Shown: in pieces, positions 22,015 to 31,999 of the stretch
Numbering within the stretch: the first letter of the stretch is position 1
Layout of the letters: each line of letters opens with the position of its first letter
NCBI GenBank assembly: GCA_964020085.1
Contig: OZ026603.1
Coordinates: 6,343,046 to 6,407,045 of the forward strand
Direction of reading: 5' to 3'
Length of the DNA: 64,000 nt
DNA from: Micromussa lordhowensis
Lineage: Eukaryota > Cnidaria > Anthozoa > Scleractinia > Lobophylliidae
Position numbers and translations under genes: made by a program
Notes under the pieces: model-generated
The model's input: only the letters and a program-made list of their open reading frames with translations
Databases searched by the model: none
Told to the model about the DNA's origin: nothing

Positions 22015-22737
22015 AGGCCTCCAAAAACCAGCCTCTTTGAAGTAGTGATAGCCTTGTATTTCTTTCCTGATTTTGTATTTTTGTTAATTAAGTGAAATTT
22101 GTGTGAATAAATTGAATTTTGTTTTAAACAGATCTTTTCGATGTAAGATACCACGTGCGCAATCGGCAAATTCGTAGATACTGTTTATATAGTGCAACCT
22201 GCAGCTGTGCCAGGATGAAGGCAGAAAAAAAGTGTGGGCTGTGTGTGGGCTAATCCTTTGTTCCCGTGGCTTCATTTTCAAACGCCGTGCGGTAAATAAG
22301 TCAAACCGAACACAGTGTAATGTGTATGTGCTCTCTCTCATGCATCTAACCACATTACAACTGAAGCGAACACGCAAAATATGACAGCGTATTACACTTT
22401 AGTATCCCGGTTTGACCGGTTTAGAACAGAACGAATACAAGTTCATATCAGTGCAAGCGGCGAGGACAAGAGTTACACCAGACGACGAAGAACGATCGAA
22501 TTTTGAAATTACACTCTGTACAACAACGGATGAAAAAGGTCCTGAATTACAAGTAAGATGAACCAATCGAGGAAAAAACCGTGGATCGATATTTTGCTAA
22601 GCGCCCAATGTTCGCATTTCTCTTCACCCCGTTAGGACCTAAAACAATACGGCAATTCGTAAAACTGATTGCCCCACGAATATTTTACGTTGAAAGATCG
22701 AAGAAGATGTATACATAGCTTTGCGTATTCTCTTTTC
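22015..22737. other. no confident gene
   Basis: Mixed sequence. A GTAAGA at 22552 follows about 110 bp of moderately GC-rich sequence, but no open, acceptor-bounded exon could be defined. Confidence 0.25.
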
Positions 22738-22943
22738 ATAGACTGTTCACAGCTCTCTACTTTCTGGTATTTTTACTCCATGGTTGAACGCGCGGGAAGA
22801 ATCGCGAGAGAGCTGGAAGCCAGCTCAAAATAAGGAGACTTTATGGGGTAGGGGGTGGGGACGGAGAATATACGTCTGGCTAGCTTCGCTAGCTTTTCCC
22901 AACGCGTGCGTTGAAAAATAGAGAAGCCGTAAACAGTCTACTC
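22738..22943. mobile_element. foldback element with TAGACTGTT ends
   Basis: TAGACTGTTCACAGCTCTCT at the left end matches, inverted, the right end CTATTTTTC-to-CAGTCTA segment over about 28 bp with some mismatches. The interior contains GGTAGGGGGTGGGGACGG, which is G-quadruplex prone, and a GCTAGCTTCGCTAGC palindrome. Confidence 0.6.
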
Positions 22944-23017
22944 TTTTCAGTCCTAACATGCCAATAAGCGTAATCAAGTTTCCCATTTTTTACGACCCAA
23001 ATTTACTATTATGACTG

Positions 23018-23092
23018 CAGACCTGTCCTGGGCTGTTTAAAAGGTGGATAACACTATCCCCTGGATAAATCACTATCTAGCGGATAAACATG

Positions 23093-23136
<44 letters not shown>

Positions 23137-23287
23137 TTTATTTAAGTGTCTTATCATTATTTAGCACTGTTGTGCTGTTGTGCTAATTGGTGACACTGTT
23201 AATAAATAAATATATATTTCATTTCATACTGGATCGCGATTTATCCGTTGGATAGCGTTACCAGCCTTCGAACAACTGGGGCCTGAC
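23018..23287. mobile_element. foldback element interrupted by a TAA microsatellite
   Basis: The left arm (about 23024-23088, with GGATAACACTATCCCC and GGATAAATCACTATC) is matched in inverted order by the right arm (about 23227-23287, with GATTTATCCGTTGGATAGC). Between them lies (TAA)n at 23091-23135 followed by AACTTTATTTAAGTGTC. This arrangement looks like a simple-repeat-tailed insertion into an older palindromic element. Confidence 0.6.
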
Positions 23288-23401
23288 ATCCCGATAAAAG
23301 TCACCTGATATCGCGAGACTTTTTGACGAAATTGGATCCAGTACTCGCTCAGTCTCTCCATATGTATTTTGACTCGGCTCCTTCACGTCACAATGCGAAC
23401 C

Positions 23402-25289
23402 ATGGCTCTACCAAACTCGATTGATATTCTGTCAATCCCTACCAAAAAGATACAATTAGGCCGATAGATCAGTAGCATCATAGTTGAATAGTAATAATAC
23501 TGAAAATCTTTATATTGGATTTAAAATGTAAAAGTTGTGGCATTAAATTCGCTGGAAATTAACTAGCGAAGGGCAGTAAATTGCATGTAAATTTTAAGAT
23601 TAAAAAGTCTTATGCTTCAGCTGTTATAGATTTCCATCTAGCCACTAGTCGATTTTGGGAATTTTTTGTTTTCGGGAAGCAAATTCTCCTGGAGTAATTA
23701 ACATTACTTCAATACAAATAAAATATCAAAACATAAGTATACATCAGACGTTCCGCTAGTCATAAAATGCTAATATCATACTTTTCATATAAATTATGAG
23801 GTAATCACACTTGAAAAACTACGTAGTTTCATTTTTTTTTTATCTTGACGTCTGAGCAGGTTTTTCCGCTAAATTGTTGCCCTCAATAAGCTTGCCTTTG
23901 AAGACTCTTTGAATTGTTTTACTTCAAATATTACTGAGGTACATTGCATGTATTTATATGAAACACCACACAGAACGTTCTCGCATTTGTACGTATGGTA
24001 TTTCTGTTCCATTTATCACTACATATTAAACAAGACAATTATCAGACACTCCAGCTGAATGATATTTCCTGATAGTATTGAGACCTAAAACACTGTATAA
24101 TTTAATTGTTGTCTTTAAATTACAAGTACTCAAAGGCTTATCTCGTCTATGTTGTATTTCATTCAAACCTTCCAGTCCAGCAGTGATCTGAACTCAAATT
24201 CAGTTTTTGCGATGTCCATACAGTATGATATACAAATTCGACCCGGTTCAGGCGAGCTTGTTTTGTCCTTGTCGACAGGAGCGAATCAGTCATGCTCGAA
24301 AGTGATTCGCTCAGTGTTTGCTGTTTTAGCGAGCTCGAGTTCATTGTCCCAACGTTAGCAAGTCACGTCTCAAGACACAAGAAAACACAACAACTGATAA
24401 ACAATAGCTAAGTAGTCTTACTTCGATGGAAAGTGTGCAGCGTAATCACGTCCAAGATATCGAGTATTTTCACATGACATCACGGCGGCCATATTGGTTT
24501 CCCAAAACAATGAAATGGCGGCCATGTTGGAGTATGAAACAATCCTGTGGGAGTTGAGTAAACACCTATTTTTGGCTGATGGCCACGCGAGTGAAAACCC
24601 TCTATTACCATAAATTCGTCCTGTCAGATTCATTTGGGCAAATTTCCACTCACAAACTGTCTCGTGACAAAAATGCTTGTCACGTTATGTTTTCTTTTTA
24701 TTTCACGCGAATGCAGATAGTTTCCAAAATAACCGGAGCTCAATCAGTGTTACAATCAGTGTTTACTACACTGTTGAAAGAGTTCTTTATTAATTTGTTC
24801 GCCACTAATTTAAATCAAAAGCTCTCCATATCCATATTGAACTGCCTTGTCTATGGCTCATCAACTCGTATTACTTTAATTTCTACTTTATTATGACGTA
24901 AAGAAATGAACTGTGCTGTGTTAGCAAATTCCTGATATTGGCGTAGCTTTTTCCAAGCTGTTTCAGCTAGTGTCGCTTATCTGTGCGTTTCAGAAACGCC
25001 GAAAAGCAGTACTATTTAAACTCTCTAAACAGGACGATGCGGAATGACTTACAGAATTTTAAAAATAAGTCTTCAAAAGGGAACCAAACGTCTGTTAAAA
25101 TAACAGGGGTTGTACTTAGTAACAAACAACAGTACACGGTAAAATTCCCTGGGGTATAAAGTTTGCCCAAAAGCTTTCCTGATTGGCTTCTTCGGAGGGA
25201 GGGAAAGCTGTATTATCGGAACTGAAGTGTTTCATTTCACAAAGTCTTCCATTTAATGGTTTGGAAGGGATATTGAAATTAAAATATTT
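23402..25289. repeat. tandem duplication 2, copy 1
   Basis: Direct repeat of 25290-27130, period 1888 bp. By eye it is over 90% identical with small indels. Both copies start at ATGGCTC, then ACCAAACTCGATTGATATTC, and end at GGAAGGGATATTGAAATT. The junction at 25289/25290 is clean. Confidence 0.85.
24422..24525 (-). CDS. possible first exon with ATGGCCGCC start, copy 1
   Basis: On the minus strand an ATG in ACATGGCCGCC context opens a frame beginning MAAISLFWETNMAAVMS that runs 104 nt to GAA followed by GTAAGA, a strong donor in phase 2. Two GGCGGCCAT motifs (YY1-like) lie within it. No second exon was found downstream. It could equally be a repeat-borne promoter module in which the frame is incidental. 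Confidence 0.25.
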
Positions 25290-27130
25290 ATGGCTCGACC
25301 AAACTCGATTGATATTCTGTCCCAATGCCTACCAAAAAGATACAATTAGGCCGATATATCAGTTGCGCGATAGATCAGTAGCATCATATAGTTGAATTGT
25401 AATAATACTGAAAATCTTTATATTGGATCGTCGATTTAAAATGTAAAAGTTGTGGCATTAAATTCGCTGGAAATTAAATAGCGAAGGGCAGTAAATTGCA
25501 TGTAAATTTTAAGATTAAAACGTCTTATGCTCCAGCTGTGATAGATTTCCATTTAGCCACTAGTCGATTTAATCGTCTGCTCCTCGGGAATTTTTTGTGT
25601 TCGGGAAGCAAATTCTCCTGGAATAACAATACAAATGAAATATGAAAACATACTCAGTATACATCAGACGTTCCGCTTGTCATAAAATGTTAATATATAA
25701 CTTTTCATATAAATTATGAGGTAATCACACTTGAAAAACTACGTAGTTTCATTTATTTTTTTTATCTTGTCACGTCTGAGCAGGTTTTTCCGCTGAATTG
25801 CCCCTCAATAATTTTGCCTTTGAATTGTTTTACTTCAAATATTACTCAGGTACATTGCATGTATTTATATGAAACACCACACTGAACGTTCTCGTATGTG
25901 TACGTATGGTATTTCTGTTCCATTTAGTACTACATATTAAACAAGAGAATTATCAGACACTCCAGCTGAATGATATTTCCTGATAGTATTGAGACCAAAA
26001 GCACAGCAGTGATCCGAACTCAATTTCAGTTTTTGCAATGTCCATACAGTATGATGTATAAATTCGACAAGGACCTGGTTCAGGCAAGCTTGTTTAGTCC
26101 TTGTCGACAGGAGCGAATCAGTCATGCTCGAAAGCATGAGTGATTCGCTCAGTGCTTGCTGTTAGCGAGCTCGATTTCATTGTCCCAACGTTAGCAAGTC
26201 ACGTCTCAAGAAACAAGAAAACGCAACAACTGATAAACAATACCTAAGTAATCTTACTTTGATGGGAAGGGTGCAGCGTAATCACGTCCAAGATATCGAG
26301 TATTTTCACATGACATCACGGCGGCCATATTGGTTTCCCACAACAATGAAATGGCGGCCATGTTGGAGTATGAAACACTCCTGTGGGAGTTGAGTAAACA
26401 CCTATTTTTGGCTGATGGCCACGCGAGTGAAAACCCTCTATTACCATAAATTCGTCCTGTCAGATTCATTTGGGCAAATTTCCACTCACAAACCGTCTCG
26501 TGACAAAAATGCTTGTCACGTTATGTTTTCTTTTTATTTCACGCGAATGCAGATAGTTTCCAAAATAACCGGAGCTCAATCAGTGTTTACTGTTTACCAC
26601 ACTGTTGAAAGAGTTCTTTATTAATTTGTTCGCCACTAATTTAAATCAAAAGCTCTCCATATCCATATTGAACCGCCTTGTCTATGGCTCATCAACTCGT
26701 ATTACTTTAATTTCTACTTTATTATGACGTAAAGAAATGAACTGTGCTGTGTTAGCAGATTCCTGATATTGTCGTAGCTTTTTCCAAGCTGTTTCAGCTA
26801 GTGTCGCTTATCTGTGCGTTTCAGAAACGCCGAAAAGCAGTACTATTTAAACTCTCTAAACAGGACGATGCGGAATGACTTACAGAATTTTAAAATAAGT
26901 CTTCAAAAGGGCACCAAACGTCTGTCAAAATAGCAGGGGTTGTACTTAGTAACAAACAGCAGTACACGGTAAAATTCCCTGGGGTATATCGTTATTTGAA
27001 CAAAAGCTTTCCTGATTGGCTTATCTTCGAAGGGAGAGAAAGCTTATTGGGCGGGAGGGTATTATCGGAACTGAAGTGTTTCATTTCACAAATATCTTCC
27101 GTTTAATGATTAGGAAGGGATATTGAAATT
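25290..27130. repeat. tandem duplication 2, copy 2
   Basis: Second copy, about 1841 bp. Sequence to the right of 27130 is not shared, marking the duplication edge. Confidence 0.85.
26258..26361 (-). CDS. possible first exon with ATGGCCGCC start, copy 2
   Basis: Counterpart of 24422-24525. The frame and GTAAGA donor are intact. The residues differ at two positions (Phe to Leu, His to Pro). Confidence 0.25.
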
Positions 27131-28107
27131 TAGGGTTATGTGCTTAAAAAACCGCGCAGCTGCTACATAACATGTCGTTATATGATTTGAGCATACTGCA
27201 ACAAAAGAAATTACCAAACAACCTCTATAACAGGAGGCGTGTAATCTAGAACTAAATGTAAGTTAAGCCACGAGGCTTGTACCCGGTTGGGACGGGGCTA
27301 GTATCAGGGGACTATTCTTCCGTCTGGGATCCGGTGTTCAGGGCTCTATATTCGGAAGGTCTTGATCGTGGGCAAGGAGTGTTTCGTATCCTATATCCTC
27401 TTCCAACCTGCTGAACTTCAATAAATTTGTAGAGTACTTGACAACAACAGTTCAGGAGAGTTGAATTCTTATACGGTCAAGGATTATGATCTTTGTTTTT
27501 AGTTTCGATTCCTTTATCTGCCGCCAGTACGTGTTTGTATACGTCATTAGCAAATTAGGTAAACAATAAGGTGGCTCTGTACGCCTGTCATTTGATTCTC
27601 TTGGAAAAACACTCTCGAAAATGTGCAGTGTCATTCACGTTTCATGTTGTTATACAAGTATCCTTGACAGGTTTTAAGCAAAATTACTGACTTGGGCATT
27701 TTCCGTTTTACAATTGACTGACGCATATGATAATTTGTTGCATATTGGCAGTAAACTTTCTAAACCTTCTAAAATTAAACTTCCTGAAATTACATTTCTC
27801 AAAGGGTTACTTTAAGCCTGTTAACACTGTACTACCTTCTGTAGTACGTTCTGTAGTAGAACGCTCTTATGTAGGTATAAACATAGTATACGTGATAAGA
27901 AAGAATTACATCCTAAAGTACTCAATCCAAAATATAAGCCTGTAGGGGGAACACATGTCAGAGATGTCAGCATTAATGACATGAAATGAAGCGTTTATTT
28001 TCCGCAATATATGTTAAAGTACACTGAAGTTTTGATCATTTACGACTACCGTCTGTACAGAGTACAACGGGTATCTTATCTCATCAACTTGATAAATTCC
28101 ACAGTGG
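27131..28107. other. no gene seen; element end at 27565
   Basis: At 27565 the sequence AATAAGGTGGCTCTG matches the left end of the TTAAGGTGGC family with one changed base, but no right end follows. The stretch just before 28108 is presumably promoter and 5' untranslated sequence of the TSR gene. Confidence 0.35.
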
Positions 28108-30904
28108 ATGATGTCGAAGGTAAAGTTTTTAGCTGTTGTGTTACTGCTGCTAGTTTTTGTCCTAGAAGCGGAATCCTTACGGGGACGGCGTGGAAGAAGT
28201 CGTTCTACTCCACCTTGTAGGCCGAGAACTTGTAAAGTCAGCTCCTGGTCAAAATGGGGCCCCTGCACTCATCAATGCGGGACAAGTGGAAAGCAGAAAA
28301 GGATAAGAAAAGTAATTGCTGTAGCGTCTTGTGGAGGATCTTGTCTGTTCTTTTTCTCAGAGACCCGCTCGTGTAAAAGAGTCCTTGACTGTCCGAATTC
28401 TGGAGCTCCCACAGGTAAAAGTTATTCTTGTCTACCGGGATACAGTAAAACGGAATGTGTTGAGAGTTTGGTAAGTTGAACAAATTAATCGCACGAGTAA
28501 AATTGAGCACGAATGAGAAGCATTTATATTATACCGGCAAAATCCTTGAAGGATTAGAACTGGTGTTCCACTTTGTTGTGAAAAAAAACTCAGTCACCGC
28601 ATTTCGGGTTATTTTGGCCACGCACAACTTTAAATCGGAGGAAATTTGAAAATAGTACTTTACTAAGATAGAAATATATCAAATAGATAATAAAAAACCA
28701 TAAAGGAACAAGGATGGTTAAGAATGGAGAAGATTAACACGGATTGCAAACGACTAACTTGAAAAATTAGATAAAACTTTTCAAACCGTGACATTGCTCC
28801 TTACAATTGAAACAAAACTTAACGTTCCCTCCGAATTGCTTTATCCAAAGCGTACTTGCAGTTTTGTAAGTATAGGGTTTGAAACAACTTTTATTTTCTT
28901 TTTCCGGTGCTTTCGTGAGCCTTCTAACGATTTCTTTTTTAAGAAGAACTAATAATAGTACCATCTTAGAGACAAATATTTCCGGGTGTGGGCAGGGACG
29001 TTTGAGACAGTTATGAAGCAATATTTGAGACTAGCTCGAAGATTGAAACTTAGCACCGTGCTGTATCGGCAAAGCTGTTACGAACAGATTGGGATATATG
29101 GCTTTCGAAACATATTGACTCAGGACGCGTTATCATTTAGTCTGATACAGATTTTTTTTCGCCAACTCCTAGCTCCATTTATGTCAGTAGCGTGCAATTT
29201 ATTTCATTTTCCGTGTCATTCCAATACTGAATGACTTGCAGGAATCTAAATGTAAATCAAATATTTCAGACGAACAAGCGAACAACATCGCTAAGACGCA
29301 ATAAATCAAGCTAAACACGCACTATTAGTTCCCTCTGTCAAACACTTATTGCAATGGTGCAAAACATGTTTAGCTTATAGAGCAATGGGAATGAAAACCA
29401 TGTACCAGTTTTTGGCTATAATGGTCTTATAACTAACTGATGGTGGACTTATATATAGGGCTTCCGGAATTTCTGTGTTAACCAGTGTTTAAGGAATCAA
29501 GAAACTATAACTGAAGTTAGCTCAACGTATCAGAAAACGCGGAAACAAAATTGACAAATCAGCGAAAGCAGGAACATGACTTTTATCGTAATTTAATTAT
29601 CAGCTATGCGTCCTGACAAGAAATATTTTCTCAACCACCTTTTCCTTGACTAAGGAAGAATCTTAATTGGTCAGTAAAAATTCTGTGTGCTTTCGTTCTC
29701 AATTAATACTTCGCTTTGTACTATTTCATTTTCGCCTCTAAAGCGACGTACTAAGATGAAAAGTATGTCTGGAATTGAATTCATGTGAACTATTATAAGA
29801 ATAATGCAGTATATTTATATAGCGCAAATTCCAAACTAAAGTAATGTTCAAATGCGCTTTTGTTTGTTCCAATGTTTTGACGTCATCGCTCGTAATTGCT
29901 ACCTCATCACTTTTAGAAAACGATCACGTAACCTTCGTTCGATCTTAAAGTCTTCGTAAACCGATCGTTAATCTTCGGAAATTCGCCGAGAACTTTTAAA
30001 TATAATTTAAAACGCTTCGTTCATCCTTGACATTTCATCCTTCAGATATGCCGAAAATGTCAGTATTAGTATGCTTAACCGTTCTTCTTTGTTTATTTCT
30101 ACCTTTTCAGTTTTGGCATCGTCAACTTTTCAACCCAGAAATTCTTCCTTCGCCTTTAATGCAACCCTAACACCCTCGACACCAGTGAGCACTCGGCCAC
30201 CCTTAACCGGTAAGTTCAAGAGAATACCATAGGCCATTCTGAAATTGCGCAGGGAACTGGGGCGAGTTTCAAATTTTAGCCAATCGATAAACTGACACCA
30301 CCACATAAAAGGTCACGTTGAGAGAAGTTATTTGACCAAGTTTGATGCTTTTAGGGTGAACAGAGACCAAGTTATAGACCTTGAAACATGGTTCAAAACC
30401 CATACAAGCATCTCTAATGTTGGAACAGCGTTCCCCAAAACCATATCAACTCTTAAATATTTTATCAGTTTTGTGACAACTGTAAAATCTCGTTATTCGC
30501 CCATTTTTAAGAATATCACAGACATCATAAACAATTTAAGAGTTTATATGGCTTTAGGGGACGCTGTCTCGAAATTAGAGACGTTCAATTTGCAGTTTAA
30601 CCATGTTTCCATGTTTCAAACCGGACATTGGACAACAAACGAATAACATGTGACATTAAGTTACCAGTCGGTCACGGCCCAGGAAAATTTCCTTTCCCCT
30701 CTCTTTCAATGTTTGAAACATCTACATTAAGAGATATTTAGTTTGAATCGTCTAAGGGTTTTCCTTACCTGAAATAATAAAGTACTAATATGACCATATT
30801 TTCCTTGCCTTCTGTCACAATGGCACCAACAGTCGCGCCCACGCCCCTTTCATCAGGCGTTGTTGTAACATCAAGTTCCGTGGTTACACAGCCGCCCATT
30901 GCCG
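28108..30904 (+). CDS. secreted TSR-domain protein, 5' part, three exons
   Basis: Exons are 28108-28414, 30111-30209 and 30833-30904, all joined in phase 1 and open at the right end. Residues 1-22 form a signal peptide with a long Leu/Val core. An Arg-rich stretch follows. Residues about 40-95 are a thrombospondin type-1 repeat with the WSKWGPC signature (Trp47, Trp50, Cys53) and Cys at 42, 57, 75, 79, 89 and 95. The next two exons encode Ser/Thr/Pro-rich linkers ending in STRPPLT and TQPPIA, like mucin-type stalks. Both are symmetric phase-1 exons, so they can be repeated or skipped without a frameshift. A second donor, GTAAGT at 28471, would add a Cys-rich tail but leaves the wrong phase for 30111. 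TSR proteins act in extracellular matrix, adhesion and innate recognition. Here a secreted or membrane-tethered role is inferred. Downstream exons were not found. Confidence 0.6.
28415..30110. other. intron 1 of the TSR gene, no nested gene seen
   Basis: AT-rich, ending in a long pyrimidine tract and TTTTCAG. It includes a perfect CRE-like TGACGTCA at 29878-29885 and, near 29808-29860, the phrase TATTTATATAGCGC, which looks repeat-derived. Confidence 0.35.
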
Positions 30905-30965
30905 GTAAGCTAACTAGCTGTGAAGTGTTTGATATTCCAGTATTTACCGCCACGAAAAAAATACT

Positions 30966-31204
30966 TTAAGGTGGCTCGAAACAGTTTCCAGTACTTTCCA
31001 AGACTTACATTTTGATGAGTCATTAGAACAACCCTATATCGGTTGATGCCAAAATCATTTTATTAAAAAAACTACCATTATTGATGTACATGTTGCTATC
31101 AATGTTGTGGTACAACAGGTTACCATAGCAACAATATGACCTGCTAAAAACACCTTTAATTTTTTTGAGCATTTATAACTCAAAAACGAGCTTGCTGACC
31201 TACA
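30966..31204. mobile_element. TTAAGGTGGC-family element, left end
   Basis: Begins TTAAGGTGGCTCGAAACAG and aligns with the reverse complement of 19757-20016. It lacks a right inverted end, apparently cut off by the foldback at 31221. Confidence 0.55.
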
Positions 31205-31220
31205 TTTTTTAAGCCGCATC

Positions 31221-31581
31221 CACACGAGCAATCTTTATGTGACAATTTTCATGTGACAAAGACGTTTGATGGTGTAGATGGCACAGCAAATATTCATCAG
31301 CAGTTCAACCTTTAGTGCGCCAGTAATGACTTTGGACAGCAGAGATACACAGAAGCAAGGCGAGGCTGCGTATTCACCCCTTAAAAAACATGGCACATTT
31401 TATGTGACGAGTCGTATACACGAGCAATTTTTCACGTGACAATTTTTATTTGTCACATAAAAATTGGCGCGCCAGTTTTTCAGCAAATGAATTTGTCACG
31501 TAAAAGTTGGGCAAACTTTGTCATATAGACGGGCAAATAAAATTGTCACACAAAAATTGCTACAGAAAATGTGCTCGTGTT
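31221..31581. mobile_element. foldback element with ACACGAGCA ends
   Basis: The left end ACACGAGCAAT...TGTGACAATTTT is matched in inverted order by the right end (AAAATTGTCACAC, ATTGCT, TGCTCGTGT). An internal copy of the same phrase at 31418-31470 forms its own hairpin around TTTTATT. The right end sits directly against the PH-domain reading frame. Confidence 0.6.
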
Positions 31582-31999
31582 ACCGGACAAGCAAACTAAG
31601 TACTGCTTAAGGATTGTCAAACGGTCACTTTCGCCCAAGATCACAGATCGGACATTTTTATTGTGTTGCTCTTCCCAGGAAGAGAGAAATAACTGGTTGA
31701 CGCAGATTCTTCATGCAAAAGCGCTCGCTTTAGTCGTCGATCCAACGGCTTGGGTGGAACGCAAGCGCCAGGAGAAAACAACAGAAGACGTGGACTTTGA
31801 GTTTCAGCCGTCTAGCTGCGGTCAGACTAGCGTCCGGTTCACCTCCGCTAAAGAGGTATTACAAAAATGCCGACGGAAACTCTCACTACGCACGCAGGCT
31901 CTTCCAATTAGTCTGGGCCCCGCGCACGTGGACATGAACAGAAGACCGAAGTCCTTAACTTTGAGTCGTGAATTGCGGAATGTGATAATGGTGTCTTAA
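31566..31999 (+). CDS. last exon of a PH-domain protein, possibly truncated by a foldback element
   Basis: The frame is open from just after a TAA at 31538 to TAA at 31997-31999. Its first part, LPDKQTKYCLRIVKRS then RTFLLCCSSQEERNNWLTQI, matches the end of a pleckstrin-homology fold: two beta strands followed by the C-terminal helix with its invariant Trp. PH domains bind phosphoinositides or proteins at membranes. About 90 basic, Ser-rich residues follow to the C-terminus. No domain start is present, so upstream exons are needed. The only acceptor before the frame, TTGCTACAG at 31565, lies inside the foldback element and has a weak pyrimidine tract. The exon may use this element-derived acceptor, or the copy may be a truncated pseudogene. 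It is unlikely to be the continuation of the secreted TSR protein. Confidence 0.45.

Noticed and set aside
21620..22169. Long minus-strand frames rich in Ser, Gln and Val
   Set aside because: They are translations of the GACT microsatellite and have no independent support as genes.
29878..29885. Perfect TGACGTCA as a promoter element
   Set aside because: It lies deep in an intron with no transcription start evidence. An 8-bp match is expected by chance in a window this size.
30332..30646. 104-codon + strand frame in TSR intron 2
   Set aside because: No domain, no splice-phase link to flanking exons, and AT-biased composition typical of chance frames.
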